From Shewanella halotolerans (GTDB lineage: Bacteria; Pseudomonadota; Gammaproteobacteria; Enterobacterales; Shewanellaceae), in contig NZ_CP080417.1 in the NCBI RefSeq assembly GCF_019457535.1, positions 2,542,001-2,606,000 of the forward strand: DNA of 64,000 bases, given 5' to 3'. Of this stretch, positions 26,801-34,550 are shown in pieces; the first letter of the stretch is position 1, and each line of letters opens with the position of its first letter. Made by a program: the position numbers and the translations under genes. The notes beneath the pieces are model-generated. The model was not told where the DNA came from and did not search any database. It saw only the letters and a list, made by a program, of their open reading frames with translations.

Positions 26801-27787
26801 ATACAGGGGTAACACTTCTGTGTCGCGATACTGCTGTTTGTTGAGCTGATCTGCCAGGTCACGGATCTCGCGCTCGCCGTTGAGGAAGATGAGGATATCC
26901 CCCGGCCCCTCGGCCATCAGCTCCTCCACCGCGGCAAAGATGCCATCGGTGAGATCTAAGTCTTCTTCCTGTTCGCCCACCAGCGGACGGTAGCGAGTCT
27001 CCACCGGATAGGTACGGCCCGACACCTCGATCACAGGCGCATTATTGAAATGCTTAGAGAATCTCTCCACGTCTATGGTGGCCGAAGTGATGATCACCTT
27101 GAGATCCGGACGGCGCTTGAGCACGCTCTTGAGGTAACCCAGGATGAAATCGATATTCAGGCTTCGCTCGTGGGCCTCATCGATAATGATGGTGTCGTAC
27201 TGATCCAGGTATTTGTCTGAACTCAGCTCCGCCAGCAAGATACCGTCTGTCATCAGCTTGATGTAAGAGGTCGGCTTGATGGCATCGGCGAAACGCACCT
27301 TAAAGCCTACCACTTCGCCCAGTGGGCTGTTTAACTCTTCGGCCACACGAGTCGCCACGCTGCGGGCGGCCAGTCGTCTTGGCTGGGTGTGGCCAATCAG
27401 ACCGCGGGTGCCCAGGCCAAGCTCGAGACAGATCTTCGGCAGCTGAGTCGTCTTACCCGAGCCTGTCTCACCGGCCACAATCACCACCTGGTTATTGGCG
27501 ATCGCCTCGGCTATCTCGCCGCGCTTTTGCGACACGGGCAAGGCGTCAGGATAGTTGATCTCAGGGCGATTCTGCCTGCGGCTCTCCACCTTGGCCGCGG
27601 CGGCAATGGCCTGCTCTTCTAACTGGGCCAGCGCCTCATCTTTCTGCTCGCCATCGGCTTGTTTTTTCAGTCTATGAAGGCGGCGCTTGATGCGAGAGGC
27701 ATCGGCCTGAAAACACTGGTTGAGGAAGGCATGAGACAGGGGGTGACGTGGCGAATTCAAAGGAAAAACCCATATAGCAAAACACAA
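23873..27787 (-). CDS. hrpA: ATP-dependent RNA helicase HrpA (DEAH box)
   Basis: A protein of about 1300 residues, the usual HrpA length. Walker A GETGSGKTTQLPKICLELG (about residue 112) is followed by the DEAH motif IIIDEAHERSLNIDF, then SATID (motif III) and motif VI QRQGRCGRVAPG. After the helicase core come the HA2/OB-fold region and the long C-terminal DUF3418 domain typical of HrpA. In E. coli HrpA helps resolve stalled ribosomes. The start is uncertain: the frame opens at a TTG (27787) with AGGA 8 bases upstream; another TTG lies at 27760. Alignment to E. coli suggests the true N terminus is in this area. Confidence 0.93.
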   Translation of the reverse strand: MCFAIWVFPLNSPRHPLSHAFLNQCFQADASRIKRRLHRLKKQADGEQKDEALAQLEEQAIAAAAKVESRRQNRPEINYPDALPVSQKRGEIAEAIANNQVVIVAGETGSGKTTQLPKICLELGLGTRGLIGHTQPRRLAARSVATRVAEELNSPLGEVVGFKVRFADAIKPTSYIKLMTDGILLAELSSDKYLDQYDTIIIDEAHERSLNIDFILGYLKSVLKRRPDLKVIITSATIDVERFSKHFNNAPVIEVSGRTYPVETRYRPLVGEQEEDLDLTDGIFAAVEELMAEGPGDILIFLNGEREIRDLADQLNKQQYRDTEVLPLYARLSYGEQSKVFKSHRGRRIVLATNVAETSLTVPGIKYVIDPGTARISRYSYRTKVQRLPIEPISQASANQRQGRCGRVAPGICIRLYDEADFNNRPEFTDPEILRTNLASVILQMLSIGLGDIEGFPFIQPPDARYIRDGFLLLEELQSVSKHKGQLQLTPLGRQLASIPVDPRLARMVVQAKEYGCLHETLVITAGLSIQDPRERPMDKKQAADEAHRRFNDKDSDFIAWVKLWDHIKEQQKALSASQFRKLCKQEFLAYLRVREWQDLYTQLRQAVHDLKWKLNSEPADYELLHKSLLTGLLSHIGFKDKDNEYLGARNRKFFVFPGSPLAKKGPKWIMAAEMTETSRLFARCCAKIQPEWVEPLAGHLVKKSYVEPHFEAKQGSVVALENQQLYGLTIVNRRRVQYGPVEPVEAREIFIRSALAEGELRTKEAFFVNNRALIDDIEALEHKSRRRDILVDEQALVDFYEARIPEGIYNAPKLLTWWKQEKKRQPHLLDFEREQLMKRSDEHISALDFPDSWHQGNFNLPLSYHFEPADADDGVSVHLPVALLNQIEAQGFDWLVPGLREEKITALIKSLPKTLRRNFVPAPDYARACLQAMANTNSSSEMSLLDAMCKQLLRMSGVRISVDDFDLSQLAPHLLINFKVEDDKGKLIAQGRELEQLKDKLQGRVTQAIRNVAESGIEQSELTQWSFGDLPKQYEKKRGNFQVKAFPALVDNKDSVAIKLFDDEHEAGRCHKAGLQRLLLLNMPSPVKHLQNTLPNKAKLAMYFNPFGQVQYLIDDILSAAVQQLLDEKGLDVRSAEQFEQAKDLVRQDLNPTAAKIALQVEEILTLYQKVKKRLKGKISLDIAFAMSDIQTQLDNLVFKGFVEQCGWQRLSDLIRYIKAIDNRLDKLPVDPNRDRLHLHSINNVQQTLAAQLVKVPRSAAVPEALQEARWMIEEYRVSCFAQVLGTAYPISEKRILNRIAEA

Positions 27788-27850
27788 AGCAGGGATCCTA
27801 CCAAGGAACGCGTCATTTTGATATGGAAAATCGCCTCAAACCGGCGAATT

Positions 27851-27906
27851 TGTTCACCTTTATTATCGACAGACACCACAGGGTATTGTCGATAAAAAGG
27901 TGAACA
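27851..27906. repeat. Long inverted repeat between hrpA and the CBS-domain gene
   Basis: Left arm TGTTCACCTTTATTATCGAC (27851-27870, next base A) and right arm TGTCGATAAAAAGGTGAACA (27887-27906) pair over about 20 bp with one single-base bulge, with a 15-base loop. It lies 12 bases past the CBS gene stop and upstream of hrpA. It could be the CBS gene terminator, although the downstream T-run is weak. Confidence 0.7.
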
Positions 27907-27917
27907 TAAGCATTGAC

Positions 27918-28334
27918 TTAGGCAGGTTTAAGATAACACTCCTGCATAGAGGTGTTGATCGCCCTTAGTACGGCATTTCTGTCTATGATGCCGACCACCC
28001 TGCCCTGGTCGATCACAGGATAGATCTTAGGCTTGGGCAGCAGCATCTGCTCCGCCAAACTGATGATGGGCTCATCCTTGGTGACGGTGAGCACATCGGT
28101 GCGCATGCAGTCACTCACGTTGGCGGTGAGATCGCAGTGATAGGTACTCTTAAGCATCACGGCTAAACAATCTTGTTGCGACAAAAAACCCACTAAATGA
28201 CCCTGTGCATCGACCACGGCTGCGCCTAGTTTTTTTTGTGAGAGCAGCTTCTCGACCGCGGCCGCCAGTGTCATGTCTGCCTGTAATAACACCGGCTGGC
28301 GGTCCATATAATCAACGACTTTCATCGATTCCAT
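27918..28334 (-). CDS. Tandem CBS-domain protein
   Basis: A 138-residue cytoplasmic protein made of two CBS domains: VVDYMDRQPVLLQADMTLAAAVEKLLSQK...GAAVVDAQGHLVGFLSQQDCL (about 5-63) and VSDCMRTDVLTVTKDEPIISLAEQML...YPVIDQGRVVGIIDRNAVLRAI (about 78-130). Stand-alone CBS pairs usually bind adenine nucleotides as sensors. ATG at 28334 is chosen because AAGGAG lies 7 bases upstream; the frame is open to 28361. It is divergent from the hydrogenase operon and shares its regulatory region, so anaerobic co-regulation is possible but unproven. Confidence 0.85.
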   Translation of the reverse strand: MESMKVVDYMDRQPVLLQADMTLAAAVEKLLSQKKLGAAVVDAQGHLVGFLSQQDCLAVMLKSTYHCDLTANVSDCMRTDVLTVTKDEPIISLAEQMLLPKPKIYPVIDQGRVVGIIDRNAVLRAINTSMQECYLKPA

Positions 28335-28577
28335 ATTCTGACTCCTTAATCGTGTCCGCACCTTAAGTGTAATTAAGGTTGGTCTAAAAAGCCGAAGTTT
28401 TAACCAATTTTATTTATAAGCATACAAAACAAATATTTATGCAACAGACGTAAAGTTTGAAGCGGATCAAGTGCCGTCAAAAAGTGGGACATTTTGACCC
28501 ATATTTTTAAATAAACTTGATCCAGCTCATAGCTATAGAAGGTGGAATGCCCCTGCGGATCACAAGGTTTATAAATG

Positions 28578-28591
28578 TTGACATACATCAA
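28578..28591 (+). promoter_or_regulatory. FNR/EtrA site of the hydrogenase operon
   Basis: TTGAC-ATAC-ATCAA matches the FNR consensus at nine of ten positions and sits within a TGTTG/CAACA palindrome. A -10-like TAAACT (28614-28619) is placed so that the site would be centred at -41.5 from a start at 28626, the class II activation geometry. Confidence 0.7.
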
Positions 28592-28613
28592 CATTCGCGC
28601 CGAATTTGAGGCC

Positions 28614-28619
28614 TAAACT
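28614..28619 (+). promoter_or_regulatory. Candidate -10 of the hya-hyp promoter
   Basis: TAAACT matches TATAAT at four of six positions. It is supported mainly by its exact spacing from the FNR-like site; it lies 58 bases upstream of hyaA. No good -35 is present, as expected for an FNR-dependent promoter. Confidence 0.45.
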
Positions 28620-28676
28620 TAGTTACTGAATCGTGCCACTACATTTTCGCATCAAAATGAAAACAAAGGGTTAACC

Positions 28677-29813
28677 ATGGACACACATGCCGCCTTATAT
28701 CAACAAGGCCAAGCACGCCTCGAAGAGTTACGTCGCTTGGCGCCTCGTCATGCTCAGACATTGCAAGACAAGATGGAAGAGCATGGAATCACCCGCCGAG
28801 ACTTTATGAAATGGAGCGCCGCCGTCACCGCTATGCTGGCGTTGCCGCTTCCCTTTAGCACACTGGTCGCTGAAGCCGCCGAATTGGCGGACCGCGTACC
28901 ACTGATCTGGTTGCACATGGCCGAATGTACTGGCTGCTCCGAATCTCTGGTGCGTGCAGACACCCCTAACCTCGACTCGCTGATCTTCGACCATGTTTCA
29001 TTGGAATACCATGAAACCCTGATGGCTGCAGCCGGTTGGCAAGCCGAAGAAAACCTGGAACACGCGCTGGAAACCTACAAGGGTAACTACCTGCTGGCCG
29101 TCGAGGGGGCTATCCCCACAGCAAACAACGGTGCCTTCCTGACCGTTGGCTGTAAGGGTCACACCGGCCTTGAGATCATCAAGCATGCGGCCGAAGGCGC
29201 TGCCGCCATCGTCTCTGTCGGTACCTGTGCCTCCTTCGGTGGCGTGCAGGCCGCCGCTCCTAACCCAACCGGTGCCAAGGGCGTCGATAAGGTAGTGAAT
29301 AAGACAGTGGTTAACTTAGGTGGCTGCCCACCAAGTGAAAAGAACATTGTTGGCACCCTGATGTATTTCATCATGTTCGGCAAACTGCCTGCGCTGGACA
29401 TGTTTAACCGTCCTAAGTGGGCCTACGGCGCACGGGTACACGATAACTGTGAACGTCGCGGCCGCTTCGATGCGGGCGAATTTGTCGAGCAGTTTGGCGA
29501 TGAAGGCGCGAAAGAGGGCTACTGCCTCTATAAAGTGGGATGTAAAGGGCCTTATACCTATAACAACTGCCCCACAGAAAGATTCAATCACCACACCAGT
29601 TGGCCGGTGCTTGCGGGTCACGGATGTATGGGCTGCTCCGAGCCTAACTTCTGGGACGACATGGCCGACTTTGAAAAACCCCTTGGCAGACAGCTCCTTC
29701 ACGGGCTGGACGCAACGGCCGATACCGTCGGCGCAGTGATCTTGGGTGCCACAGCTGTAGGTATCGGCGCTCATGCTGTTGCCAGCGTATTTGCCAATTC
29801 GAAGGAGGACTAA
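28677..29813 (+). CDS. hyaA: Periplasmic [NiFe]-hydrogenase small subunit
   Basis: A 378-residue FeS-cluster subunit. The Tat signal is TRRDFMKWSAAVTAMLALPL (RR at 40-41), and the proximal-cluster motif is AECTGCSES (C84, C87). The further cluster cysteines lie in VSVGTCASFGG, NLGGCPPSEKN, CERRGRF, YCLYKVGCKGPYTYNNCP and HGCMGCSEPNFWD. A C-terminal hydrophobic segment (DTVGAVILGATAVGIGAHAV) anchors it to the membrane. Both positions that carry the extra cysteines in O2-tolerant hydrogenases are glycine here (CTGC and FGG), which predicts a standard proximal cluster. It is the first gene of the operon, under an FNR-like site. Confidence 0.95.
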   Translation: MDTHAALYQQGQARLEELRRLAPRHAQTLQDKMEEHGITRRDFMKWSAAVTAMLALPLPFSTLVAEAAELADRVPLIWLHMAECTGCSESLVRADTPNLDSLIFDHVSLEYHETLMAAAGWQAEENLEHALETYKGNYLLAVEGAIPTANNGAFLTVGCKGHTGLEIIKHAAEGAAAIVSVGTCASFGGVQAAAPNPTGAKGVDKVVNKTVVNLGGCPPSEKNIVGTLMYFIMFGKLPALDMFNRPKWAYGARVHDNCERRGRFDAGEFVEQFGDEGAKEGYCLYKVGCKGPYTYNNCPTERFNHHTSWPVLAGHGCMGCSEPNFWDDMADFEKPLGRQLLHGLDATADTVGAVILGATAVGIGAHAVASVFANSKED

Positions 29814-29817
29814 TTCA

Positions 29818-31524
29818 ATGAGCAAACGTGTAGTTATCGACCCTATCACTCGAATCGAAGGCCATCTGCGCATCGAGGTCGAAGTCGACGAAAATAATGT
29901 TGTTCAAAAAGCCTGGTCCTCCTCCACCCTATGGCGTGGCATCGAGGTGATCCTCAAGGGACGCACTCCGATGGATGTGGGCCTTATCGTACAGCGTATC
30001 TGTGGTGTCTGTACCTATTCACACTATCGCTGTGGTACCGAGGCGGTAGAGAACGCCTTAGGGGTAAAGATCCCGCTTAACGCTAAATACCTGCGCTCGC
30101 TCATGCAGACCTCGCTCTATATGCATGACCACATAGTGCACTTCTATCACCTCCACGGCCTGGACTGGGTGGATGTGGTCTCTGCGCTGAGTGCCGATCC
30201 GGCCGCCGCCGCACAGGTGGCGCTGAAATATACCCACAACCCAATCGCCGCCGGCGAGGGTGAGCTGCGCGCGGTACAAGAGCGCGTCAAGGGCTTCGTC
30301 GAAACCGGTAAACTTGGCCCCTTCGCCAACGCTTACTGGGGCAACGGCACCTATAAGTTTACCCCTGAGCAGAACCTGATCGCCCTGTCGCACTACCTCA
30401 AGGCACTGGAAGTACAGCGCGTTGCGGCCGAGATGCTAGCCATCTTCGGTGGTAAGCAGCCGCATCCTCAGTCGCTGGTGGTCGGTGGTGTTACCTCGGT
30501 GCGTGACATGTTAAGCCCTGCCCGCCTGCAGGAGTGGAAACAGAAACACGCCATCGTGACCGACTTTATTCACCGCGCTTATAAGGCGGATATCGTCATG
30601 GCGGCCGAAGCCTTCGGCGGCGAGCCTAGCGTACTGGGCGGCGTCAACGTGAAGAACTTCCTGGCAACCAACGACTTCGTCCTCGCCGACGGTCAGTACA
30701 TGTTTGACCAGGGCGTGATCATGAATGGCGATCTGGCTAATGTCACAGACATCAATCCAGATCTGATCAAGGAAGATGTGAGCCACGCCTGGTATGACGC
30801 AAGCGAGCCACAGCATCCTTATGAAGGCACCACAATCCCTAATTACACAGGCTTTGTGGAGCGCGACACAGTCTACGGTAAGCTGCCAACACTGGATGGC
30901 GACGGCAAGTACAGCTGGGTGAAATCACCTCGCTATCAAGGCGAGCCAGTCGAAGTGGGTCCACTCTCTAGCCTGCTGGTCAGCTATGCCCGCGGCAACA
31001 AGGTGGTGGTCGATGCGGTGAACGGTCTGCTGGAAGCCACTGGCCTACCGGTTGAAGCCCTATTTACCACGCTTGGCCGCACTGCGGCGCGCATGCTGCA
31101 AACCGTTATCGTGGCCGAAGAAGGCCTCAAAACCTTCGATGCGCTGATCGACAACCTGCTTGTGGATGAGGCCACCTATGTGCAGCCTGAGATCGACCCA
31201 AGCAAGGAGTATGTGGGCCACGCCATGATCGAGGCGCCGCGCGGCATGCTCAGCCACTGGATCCGCATCAAAAACGGTCTGGTGGAGAACTATCAGGCAG
31301 TGGTGCCCACTACCTGGAACGCTGGCCCTGTGGACGCCGCCGGTAAGGTCGGTCCCTATGAGGCATCCCTATTGGGCCTCAAGCTGGAAGACCCGACCAA
31401 ACCACTGGAAGTGATACGTATCATCCACTCGTTCGACCCATGTATGGCCTGTTCGGTACATGTGATGGACTATAAGGGTCAGGATCTGGGTGAGTTCCGT
31501 ATCGACCCAAACGGCAATAACTAA
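29818..31524 (+). CDS. hyaB: [NiFe]-hydrogenase large subunit
   Basis: A 568-residue catalytic subunit that oxidises H2. The Ni-Fe ligands are in the N-terminal RICGVCTYSH and the C-terminal DPCMACSVH motifs. The residues after that His (VMDYKGQDLGEFR to the end) form the peptide removed by the maturation protease once nickel is inserted. ATG at 29818 follows GGAGG and lies 4 bases after the hyaA stop. The protein has no signal and is exported on the Tat signal of HyaA. Confidence 0.96.
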   Translation: MSKRVVIDPITRIEGHLRIEVEVDENNVVQKAWSSSTLWRGIEVILKGRTPMDVGLIVQRICGVCTYSHYRCGTEAVENALGVKIPLNAKYLRSLMQTSLYMHDHIVHFYHLHGLDWVDVVSALSADPAAAAQVALKYTHNPIAAGEGELRAVQERVKGFVETGKLGPFANAYWGNGTYKFTPEQNLIALSHYLKALEVQRVAAEMLAIFGGKQPHPQSLVVGGVTSVRDMLSPARLQEWKQKHAIVTDFIHRAYKADIVMAAEAFGGEPSVLGGVNVKNFLATNDFVLADGQYMFDQGVIMNGDLANVTDINPDLIKEDVSHAWYDASEPQHPYEGTTIPNYTGFVERDTVYGKLPTLDGDGKYSWVKSPRYQGEPVEVGPLSSLLVSYARGNKVVVDAVNGLLEATGLPVEALFTTLGRTAARMLQTVIVAEEGLKTFDALIDNLLVDEATYVQPEIDPSKEYVGHAMIEAPRGMLSHWIRIKNGLVENYQAVVPTTWNAGPVDAAGKVGPYEASLLGLKLEDPTKPLEVIRIIHSFDPCMACSVHVMDYKGQDLGEFRIDPNGNN

Positions 31525-31534
31525 GGAGCAACTC

Positions 31535-32206
31535 ATGGCTACAACCAATGTACCCTATGAGAGAGCCTTTATCTTCAGCGCCGCGATCAGGATTTTTCAC
31601 TGGTTGCGAGCGCTCTCCATACTGGTTCTTGTCATCACAGGCTTCTATATTGCCTGGCCGTTTTTGGTGGCGCCGAGCAGCACGGATGTGTTGGTACAAG
31701 GGTGGATAAGATTTGCCCACCTGATCTTCGGCTTCGTGCTGTGTGCCATCACGCTTGCCAGGGCCTATCTGTTCTTCTTCAGCAAGAGCGACATAGAGCG
31801 ACGTTCCTTTAAGGACGTCACCAGCGTCAACAGCTGGATAGTGCAGCTTAAGTCCTATCTCTGGATGGGACACCTGGACAAGAAAGGTGTATATGGTCCC
31901 TTGCAGTTTGTCACCTACTTTGCCGTATCAGTGATCGCAGCGTTAATCTGCATCACAGGCCTGGCACTGTACGCCAACGTATATCATCTCGGCCTTGGCG
32001 GCATGTTAGGCGACTTTGCGGCCTGGTTGACCGGCGCAATGGGCGGCCTGGCCCAGCTGAGGATCTGGCACCATTACTTTACTTGGGTGTTTATTATCTT
32101 TGTGGTGATCCACGTCTATATGGCGGTTTGGACCGGCATCAGATTTAAACATAATTCGGTAGATTCCATCGTCTCTGGCTATGACTACCATCCTAAGAAG
32201 CACTAA
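31535..32206 (+). CDS. hyaC: Hydrogenase cytochrome b subunit
   Basis: A 223-residue four-helix diheme cytochrome b that anchors the hydrogenase and passes electrons to quinone. The helices are IFHWLRALSILVLVITGFY, RFAHLIFGFVLCAITLARAY, FAVSVIAALICITGLALYA and YFTWVFIIFVVIHVYMAVW, and the His residues in FHW, AHL, WHHYF and VIHVY are placed as in the HyaC/HupC family. AAGGAG precedes ATG at 31535, 10 bases after hyaB. Confidence 0.93.
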   Translation: MATTNVPYERAFIFSAAIRIFHWLRALSILVLVITGFYIAWPFLVAPSSTDVLVQGWIRFAHLIFGFVLCAITLARAYLFFFSKSDIERRSFKDVTSVNSWIVQLKSYLWMGHLDKKGVYGPLQFVTYFAVSVIAALICITGLALYANVYHLGLGGMLGDFAAWLTGAMGGLAQLRIWHHYFTWVFIIFVVIHVYMAVWTGIRFKHNSVDSIVSGYDYHPKKH

Positions 32207-32217
32207 ATAAGGGCGCC

Positions 32218-32781
32218 ATGAAAATACTGTTACTCGGTATTGGTAATGTGCTGTACGCCGATGAAGGGATCGGCGTACATTTTGTCAATTACCTGCAAGA
32301 AAACTTTCGCTTTAGCCATCCGTCGCATCAACTCGATGTGATGGATGGTGGCACCTTAGCCCAAGGGCTAATTCCCATCATCTGTAAATACGACTATCTT
32401 GTGGTGGTAGATACGGTAAACGCCCACGGCGTCGGACCAGGAGAGGTCTATTTTTTCGATTTCGACAAGGCTCCCAGCGAGATCGATTGGCAAGGAAGCG
32501 CACACGAGGTGGAGATGTTACAGACATTGACCATGATGGAGATGGTCGGAGACAGACCAAAAACTTTCGTACTTGGCTGCACGCCAACCGTACTCGAACC
32601 TATGACACTGGGGCTCACCCCGCGTGTCACCGCCACCGTTCCCCTGATGGAAACGACAATACTCACCCATTTCAAGTCCCTCGGATTCGAGATCGAACGG
32701 ATCAACGACTTGGCTATTGAAACGCTCATTCCAGATTCTTATAAGCGCGGTGTAACCCTAGATGAAGACAATCAAATTTGA
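32218..32781 (+). CDS. hyaD: Hydrogenase maturation protease
   Basis: A 187-residue endopeptidase of the HyaD/HybD family that trims the C terminus of the large subunit after nickel loading. LLGIGNVLYADEGIGVHFVN carries the Ni-binding Glu, LVVVDTV the Asp and SAHEVEMLQ the His. DGGTLAQGLIPII makes it closer to the HydD proteins of epsilonproteobacteria than to E. coli HyaD. Its end overlaps the next gene by 20 bases. Confidence 0.92.
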   Translation: MKILLLGIGNVLYADEGIGVHFVNYLQENFRFSHPSHQLDVMDGGTLAQGLIPIICKYDYLVVVDTVNAHGVGPGEVYFFDFDKAPSEIDWQGSAHEVEMLQTLTMMEMVGDRPKTFVLGCTPTVLEPMTLGLTPRVTATVPLMETTILTHFKSLGFEIERINDLAIETLIPDSYKRGVTLDEDNQI

Positions 32782-34549
32782 ATTTACCTGCTCACGGCAG
32801 GTGCCGCTTTACGCGCATTTATGTAACCGATACCTAAATTATGGTGAACTAAATATCCATGTCGGTTACCAGGGCGGCGCCTATTTTATCGAGGCCGAGG
32901 GCAAACAGAGCGAGCTGGAAGGCCTGGCCGATGATATCGCCCAGGATTTTCTGATCTCCGTATGGCTCACCGATTCCCGCATCGCCCTGATCGACGCGCC
33001 GACCGGCAGCAAAGCCCCCTTGGCAACCCAGCCACTGGTGCAGGAGTTCTGTCAGCAGTGCGCGCCGCACTTTGGTGATAATCAGGCGCCAGAATTTGGC
33101 CAGCTGGATCTTGCCTGTGACTGTTGCCACGGCGAGCGCCGCATCCATCAAGACTATCGCGGCCTGACCGCTGGCGACATTCAGGCCATGTATCAGCAGC
33201 TGATGATCCAGGGCGAACTCGAACTGGCAGGCGGCATTAGGCTGAGCCTGAGCCCGATTGACAACAATCCCGATGAAAGCAGTTCCAATAAAAACAGTCA
33301 GCGCCCTCGCCTGCTTATCTGTAATCCCAACACCCTCAATGCCCAGTTCCACCTCAGCGATCCACAGGTGTTGGCGCTGTCGAGCATAGAGAAGCCACTC
33401 ATCTGCGTACGGCCCATCAAAGATCATCCAAAGCTCGCCCAGCCCCTGTACGATCTCTGCTTCGCCTACAATCGTCTCTTAGTGATCCTGGCCGAGCATC
33501 TGCGCCAGCACGGCACAGATTGGGTCTATTTAGCCGATCCCGCCCAGGGCGAGGCGCTTGCCTATATCGATGGCCAATGGGCCGAGATCCACACGAATGC
33601 GCCAAACAGCCTGCGCATCGACTCGCCCAAGCAGGCGCTACATGATGCCGTGCTGCTGGCCGGCAAGGACACCTATTACTACGCCAGCCACAGCGACAAA
33701 CAGGGCGGCCACTACCTGCTAGAACAAGGCAGTGAAGTCAAAGCGCGCCACGGCGCCAAGACAGCCGCTATCTTAGGCGATGATGACCTGGCCCTGTGCG
33801 CCCTGCACAGCGTGAATCTCGAGCATGGCCTTGATAAGAACAGCGCCATCATCTATCTCAGCCGTGACCATGGCGGACAAATCTACACCTTAAACAGCAA
33901 GTGCGAGGCCGAGCGTTTCTTCGCCCTGCCCGAGCTGCCTGAAAACGGCTATGAGATATACCATCAGCTAGAGCAGAGCCCCCAGCGCAAGGTGCTGGAG
34001 AAGTTTAAGCAGCGTTATCCCGAAGATTATCTCAGGCTGCTGGACCTTAAGCTCCCCAATGAGCGCCATAGTTTAAGCGCCCTGTGGGCGGTAGGCGCGG
34101 TGATCCTGGGTCTCGAGAGCCGCTCCTTGAGCATAGGCGATCTCAACGACGCCCTGATGGCCGCTGCCATGGCCCATCGCGGCAGCAACTCGCCACGCAT
34201 CGACTATCCGCTCACCCGCGGCGAAGCCTACCGCAGCCTCAACTGGTGCAAGACACTGGGCAGCCTGATCAGCTTCCGTCTGGCCGACGACAGAGACAGC
34301 CAGAAACTGGCCTTTGGCATGCACGACTCCTTCGCCGACTACCTGGCCAACTGGATTGAACATCTGGATCTCAACCTTGGGGTCAAGTCGGTGGCCCTGG
34401 CCGGTAGCGAGTGGGTTAACCCCCTGCTGTGTCAGCGGGTCGCCCTAAGGGTCGGCAAGAACTTCCCCCTCAAACACAACCAGCTGCTGGAGATCGATGG
34501 CAACAACCATGCTATCGGCGCCCTGCTGCTGAAGAAACGCAGGCTATAA
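32762..34549 (+). CDS. Degenerate HypF-like hydrogenase accessory protein (HydE-like)
   Basis: A 595-residue protein with no standard name. I read it as a HypF paralogue. Its N terminus (about 1-80) could follow an acylphosphatase-like layout but lacks the catalytic GVGFRPF motif. C97-QQ-C100 and C119-DC-C122 are separated by 18 residues, the same C-x2-C-x18-C-x2-C as the first HypF zinc finger; the second finger is absent. The C terminus matches the HypF Kae1-like domain in outline: SLSALWAVGAVILGL against SSIGRLFDATACLLGL, and VALAGSEWVNPLLCQRVAL against VALCGGVFQNRYLLSETRK. The ATP/metal-binding HHYAH is missing. Its place after the protease parallels hydE of Wolinella and Helicobacter. 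Non-catalytic accessory role inferred. Confidence 0.65.
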   Translation: MKTIKFEFTCSRQVPLYAHLCNRYLNYGELNIHVGYQGGAYFIEAEGKQSELEGLADDIAQDFLISVWLTDSRIALIDAPTGSKAPLATQPLVQEFCQQCAPHFGDNQAPEFGQLDLACDCCHGERRIHQDYRGLTAGDIQAMYQQLMIQGELELAGGIRLSLSPIDNNPDESSSNKNSQRPRLLICNPNTLNAQFHLSDPQVLALSSIEKPLICVRPIKDHPKLAQPLYDLCFAYNRLLVILAEHLRQHGTDWVYLADPAQGEALAYIDGQWAEIHTNAPNSLRIDSPKQALHDAVLLAGKDTYYYASHSDKQGGHYLLEQGSEVKARHGAKTAAILGDDDLALCALHSVNLEHGLDKNSAIIYLSRDHGGQIYTLNSKCEAERFFALPELPENGYEIYHQLEQSPQRKVLEKFKQRYPEDYLRLLDLKLPNERHSLSALWAVGAVILGLESRSLSIGDLNDALMAAAMAHRGSNSPRIDYPLTRGEAYRSLNWCKTLGSLISFRLADDRDSQKLAFGMHDSFADYLANWIEHLDLNLGVKSVALAGSEWVNPLLCQRVALRVGKNFPLKHNQLLEIDGNNHAIGALLLKKRRL

Positions 34550-34550
34550 C

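Larger units (their letters stand above)
28335..28676. other. Divergent regulatory region, CBS gene / hya-hyp operon
   Basis: No gene here. It contains two FNR-like sequences: TTGATCCAGCTCAT (28517-28530, eight of ten) and the stronger site at 28578-28591 listed separately. A third half-site GATCAA lies at about 28463-28468. Nothing else is recognised. Confidence 0.55.
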
